Below, piece by piece: positions 61,289 through 64,000 of a stretch of 64,000 nt of DNA. Position 1 is the stretch's first letter. The number at the start of each line of letters is the position of its first letter. A program made the position numbers and the translations under genes. Source of the stretch: JACKII01 sp041687435 (GTDB taxonomy: Bacteria > Pseudomonadota > Alphaproteobacteria > Bin95); contig JAWLBX010000005.1 of assembly GCA_041687435.1 (NCBI GenBank), positions 1-64,000 of the forward strand. The letters are read 5' to 3'. The notes under the pieces were generated by a model, which saw nothing but the letters and a program-made list of their open reading frames with translations, ran no database searches and had not been told where the DNA came from.

Positions 61289-62239
61289 TCATACCAGCGG
61301 CATGACTTCGGCTGCGAACCGTTCCATGCGGTCCAGCATTTCGCTGCGGTCGTTGGCGGTCAGGTTGAGGATCATCTTTTGCGCCCCGGCTTCCGCAAAC
61401 GCGCGCACGTCGCTGGCCCGTTGTTCGGCCGTTCCGGTCATGGCGATGCGCTGGCCGTCCAGTTCCGCCGCGGTTTCGGAGTGATACGGGCTATTGTAGG
61501 CCAGCCCGACAGCGACTGGGTCACGCCCGGCTTCCGCCACCGCCTGCTGCATGCGCTGCGCGCGCTCGCGGTAGGCTGCGGCGGACGCCAAACGGAATTT
61601 GGGGTTGGAGGCGAACGGGTACCAGACATCGCCCACCGCCGCGACCCGCCGCATGGCTGGCCCGCTCTCGCCGCCGATCCACAGTGGCGGGTGCGGTTTC
61701 TGCACCGGTTTGGGGTCGAAGATGATGTCGCGGAACTTGACGAACTCGCCCTCGTAGGACGGGTTGTCCTGGGTCCAGAGCGCCTTCATCGCCTCGATAT
61801 ACTCGGTCGTCACCTGGCCGCGGCGCGCAAACTCCACGCCCAGCGTCTCAAACTCTTCCCGCATCCAGCCGGTGCCGCAGCCGATGGCGACGCGCCCGCC
61901 GGACAGCACGTCCATGGTGGCGATGGATTTGGCCATGAACAACGGGTTGCGGTGCGGCAGCACGGCGACGGAGGAGAGGATGCGCAGGCTGGTGGTTGCC
62001 GCGCAGAGCCAGGCCATCAGCGTGAATTGCTCCATGCAGTCGCCGCCGCCGCCCTGGGTCCAGGGAAATTCGCCGGTGTCGCTGTAGGGGTATTTCGCAT
62101 CGATCGAGCGGGGGCAAAGGATATGGTCGGACACGGTCAGATAGCTGAACCCCAGCCGCTCGGCCGCCTGGGCAATGGCGCGGATGTCCTCCGGGTTGGC
62201 GAGCGGGCCGCGGAAAGGGGCGGAAAGGCCGAATTGCAT
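61289..62239 (-). CDS. LLM class flavin-dependent oxidoreductase
   Basis: 316 residues, luciferase-like barrel. IAQAAERLGFSYLTVSDHI and GRVAIGCGTGWMREEFETLG are the family features. Compared with the pair near 49 kb it is a third, distinct member. It sits between ydbH and the secreted-protein operon, in the same direction. Confidence 0.88.
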   Translation of the reverse strand: MQFGLSAPFRGPLANPEDIRAIAQAAERLGFSYLTVSDHILCPRSIDAKYPYSDTGEFPWTQGGGGDCMEQFTLMAWLCAATTSLRILSSVAVLPHRNPLFMAKSIATMDVLSGGRVAIGCGTGWMREEFETLGVEFARRGQVTTEYIEAMKALWTQDNPSYEGEFVKFRDIIFDPKPVQKPHPPLWIGGESGPAMRRVAAVGDVWYPFASNPKFRLASAAAYRERAQRMQQAVAEAGRDPVAVGLAYNSPYHSETAAELDGQRIAMTGTAEQRASDVRAFAEAGAQKMILNLTANDRSEMLDRMERFAAEVMPLV

Positions 62240-62253
62240 GGGCGTGTTCCCTG

Positions 62254-63228
62254 TTATTTGTCGGTTGTCGGTTGTGGCTTGGTCACCGCGTCGCTTTTCC
62301 AGCCAACGCGTGCAGACAGAGCCGAGAATTCTTTGCGGTACAGCGCCGCGTCAGCCACCGGGCCAATGCCGACGGTGCGCAGATAGGCGCACTCGCGGAA
62401 GCGGATGGTTTGCACGGCGATGACCGGCTCCCCGTCCAGGCTTCCCGTTGCTTCCGTCACCAGGGCGTCGTCGCCGCCGATCGCAGTGGCGGTCGTGCCG
62501 GAAATCGCCAGATTTTCGACCTGGTTCAGGCTTTGCAATGTCTGGGCGGCGAAGGCGTGCGGGTCGTCCCGCCAGGGATCGCATTCGGTGCCGAGCGACA
62601 TGCCCGCCACGAACAGCGGCCGGGTGCCGGCATTGCCCTTATAGGCTGTGTCGGTCAGCAGAACGGCGCTCCCGGACAGGGTCTGGGAAAAGCGGAACCG
62701 CTCGGTTTCGCCGAACGTGAAGGGCAGGCTTGCCCGCGGGTTGCTGCGTTCCGGCGCGATGGTGATGGACTCCAGCGCAGCCTCCACCTTTGCCTTCCGC
62801 TCTGCCGTCGCCAGCAGGCTGGGCATTTGCGCCGTGACCAGCAGGGCGACATGTGGCGCGCCGATCAGCAAAAGCCATTTGTCATAGGCCTGGGTGCCGA
62901 CCTGCTGGCGGCCCCGCCCGATCACGGCCTTGTGTTCGCCCTGTGTCGTTTCCTCTGTCCGGTCCAGCAGAATGCCTTGTTCCGCCAGTGCCGTCGGGTC
63001 TGCCAGCAAGCCCTTGGCAACCGGTTCGTAGGCCTTGGCCGGCAGTTCCGCCACCAGGATGGAGGCGCTGCCTTCCGGCCACAGCGCGCCTGTGAATTGC
63101 TGGCTTTCCGCAAACCCGTCCGGCATCGTCATGACAACATAACTGCCGGTCAACTGTTGCGCGGCAAGGGCCGGTTGGGCGGTCAGGGTGGGCAGGAAAG
63201 CCAGAAAGACGGCAAGCCAGCGTATCAT
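62254..63228 (-). CDS. Secreted protein of unknown function
   Basis: 324 residues. Signal peptide with ALA cleavage after residue 22, then no family I recognise. A single pair of Cys (about 216 and 279) could form a disulfide. The start overlaps the PaaI-like stop by four bases (ATGA), so it is translated with the thioesterase upstream. Confidence 0.75.
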   Translation of the reverse strand: MIRWLAVFLAFLPTLTAQPALAAQQLTGSYVVMTMPDGFAESQQFTGALWPEGSASILVAELPAKAYEPVAKGLLADPTALAEQGILLDRTEETTQGEHKAVIGRGRQQVGTQAYDKWLLLIGAPHVALLVTAQMPSLLATAERKAKVEAALESITIAPERSNPRASLPFTFGETERFRFSQTLSGSAVLLTDTAYKGNAGTRPLFVAGMSLGTECDPWRDDPHAFAAQTLQSLNQVENLAISGTTATAIGGDDALVTEATGSLDGEPVIAVQTIRFRECAYLRTVGIGPVADAALYRKEFSALSARVGWKSDAVTKPQPTTDK

Positions 63229-63659
63229 TGCGGCACGATCTCCCCATTCATGGTGCGGGTCTGGCCGCGGAAGACGGCGATCAGCGCGCCATTCTGATTG
63301 CGCACGTCCACGTCATAAATTCCGGTGCGGCCGGCCGTTGCCGTCTCTCGGGCAATGGCGGTCAGGCGGTCGCCCAGCCGGGCCGGCAACAGGAAGGTAA
63401 CCTGGCAGGTCTGCGCCAGTGCCGGCCGGTTGCGCGCGTTGCTGGCATAGGCCATCGTCGTGTCCGCCAAGGCAAAGATAAAGCCGCCGTGGCAAACGTC
63501 GAGCCCGTTGAGCAGATCCTGGCGGACCGTCATGGCGATGGTGGCGGCGCCGGGCGCAACCGCCTCCACCGCCAGGCCGATATGGCCGGCTGCCTTGTCC
63601 CGCTGATTCAGCTTGGCGGCTGAAGCTTCCGCCAATTTCTGCGGGGGAAGCATTGTCAT
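63225..63659 (-). CDS. PaaI family hotdog-fold thioesterase
   Basis: 144 residues. DVCHGGFIFALADTTMAYA is the acidic active-site helix of the PaaI-type hotdog fold; QTCQVTFLLPARLGDRL and the strand with GIYDVDVRNQNG follow. It would release CoA from an acyl-CoA such as a phenylacetyl-CoA intermediate. ATG 63659 overlaps the GST stop (ATGA). Both neighbours overlap it, forming a tight operon. Confidence 0.9.
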   Translation of the reverse strand: MTMLPPQKLAEASAAKLNQRDKAAGHIGLAVEAVAPGAATIAMTVRQDLLNGLDVCHGGFIFALADTTMAYASNARNRPALAQTCQVTFLLPARLGDRLTAIARETATAGRTGIYDVDVRNQNGALIAVFRGQTRTMNGEIVPQ

Positions 63660-64000
63660 GCCGGCATGGTGGACTGCATCGACGGGCGGGCGTTGAACCC
63701 CTCGAACCACTTGGCGAGTGCCGGGCGGCCATCGCGCCAGCCCCAGTCGGCAAAGCGGAAATCCAGATAGCCAAGGCCGCAGGCTGTGCCGATCACTGCC
63801 GAATCGATGGTCCCTAGCGCGCTGGCCTCGCGCTCCATCGCATCCAACGCGCGGTTGATTTTGGTGCTCTGGGTTTCGATCCACCCGTCCCAGCGTTTTT
63901 CTTCCGGCCGCGATGCCATCTCTGCCCGCAGCAACAGCGCCGCGTCGATCAGGCCTTCCGCCTGGCTTTCGCGCCGCTGCACGTCCCAATGGCCGACCGG
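63656..64000 (-). CDS. Glutathione S-transferase family protein, C-terminal part
   Basis: The last 114 residues of a GST that begins beyond the right edge: the helical C-terminal domain with TIDSAVIGTACGLGYLDFRF resembles the N-capping motif region of GST_C. The window frame is open to base 64000, so the start is outside. It precedes the PaaI-like gene with a four-base overlap. Confidence 0.85.
   Translation of the reverse strand, partial: PVGHWDVQRRESQAEGLIDAALLLRAEMASRPEEKRWDGWIETQSTKINRALDAMEREASALGTIDSAVIGTACGLGYLDFRFADWGWRDGRPALAKWFEGFNARPSMQSTMPA

Noticed and set aside
1..64000. CRISPR arrays, tRNA or rRNA genes, insertion sequences, prophage genes
   Set aside because: No regularly spaced direct repeats, cloverleaf-like segments, transposase or phage motifs were found on reading both strands.

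Overview
The window is a GC-rich, densely packed bacterial chromosome segment. It fits an alphaproteobacterium of the Rhodospirillales kind. The grounds are the order rpmG / S41 protease / rnr / topA / dprA / plsY / pyrC / pyrB / yqgF / gatC / gatA / gatB, an sdhCDAB operon with alphaproteobacterial-type subunits, a fabI-aroC pair, many CoA-linked catabolic genes and a TRAP transporter. The genus call is inference. No rRNA, tRNA, IS element, prophage or CRISPR array was seen.

Layout. 1-1.1 kb: an odd membrane protein with a long Ala/Val repeat in AT-richer DNA. 1.1-8.4 kb: an acid-uptake and catabolism block (RraA-like protein, acyl-CoA dehydrogenase, DctPQM TRAP transporter, a second paralogous acyl-CoA dehydrogenase, YaiI). 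8.4-17.4 kb: mixed accessory metabolism (beta-hydroxyacid dehydrogenase, DUF4169, metallo-beta-lactamase fold, Old Yellow Enzyme, MFS/NTF2-like/GST operon, metallophosphoesterase, PaiB-like, amidohydrolase), with a decayed acyl-CoA dehydrogenase tail at 11.2 kb. 17.6-21.0 kb: sdhCDAB. 21.1-24.2 kb: SDR and propionyl-CoA synthetase. 24.5-30.4 kb: small membrane protein, aroC, fabI, YihY-type protein, CbpA-type DnaJ, glycine-zipper lipoprotein, pdxH, rpmG. 30.5-48.3 kb: a conserved housekeeping block (S41 protease, rnr, topA, dprA, plsY, pyrC-like, pyrB, yqgF, gatCAB). It is interrupted by an SDR, a ParDE-like toxin-antitoxin pair, an AEC permease and a membrane transglutaminase-like gene placed between gatA and gatB. 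48.3-57.6 kb: LLM flavin oxidoreductases, alpha/beta hydrolase, acyl-CoA ligase, cupin, lipocalin-like and CoA-transferase genes. 57.6-61.3 kb: ydbH-ynbE-ydbL envelope lipid-transport operon. 61.3-64 kb: LLM oxidoreductase, a secreted protein, a PaaI-like thioesterase and a partial GST.

How the genes work together. The first third looks like import and beta-oxidation-style breakdown of organic acids, feeding propionyl/acetyl-CoA activation and succinate oxidation. The central block is informational and biosynthetic (pyrimidine, phospholipid, tRNA amidation, RNA/DNA maintenance). The last third mixes more CoA chemistry with outer-membrane maintenance.

Most notable observations: dprA and yqgF have conserved N-termini that run upstream of every ATG, GTG and TTG codon, each ending at an ATT or ATC behind a GGGAGGG Shine-Dalgarno; a PyrC that lacks its HxH metal site; a transglutaminase-like insertion between gatA and gatB; a hexanucleotide-type Ala-Val repeat; a terminator whose 3' arm holds the ribosome-binding site of the next gene; and an acyl-CoA dehydrogenase relic.
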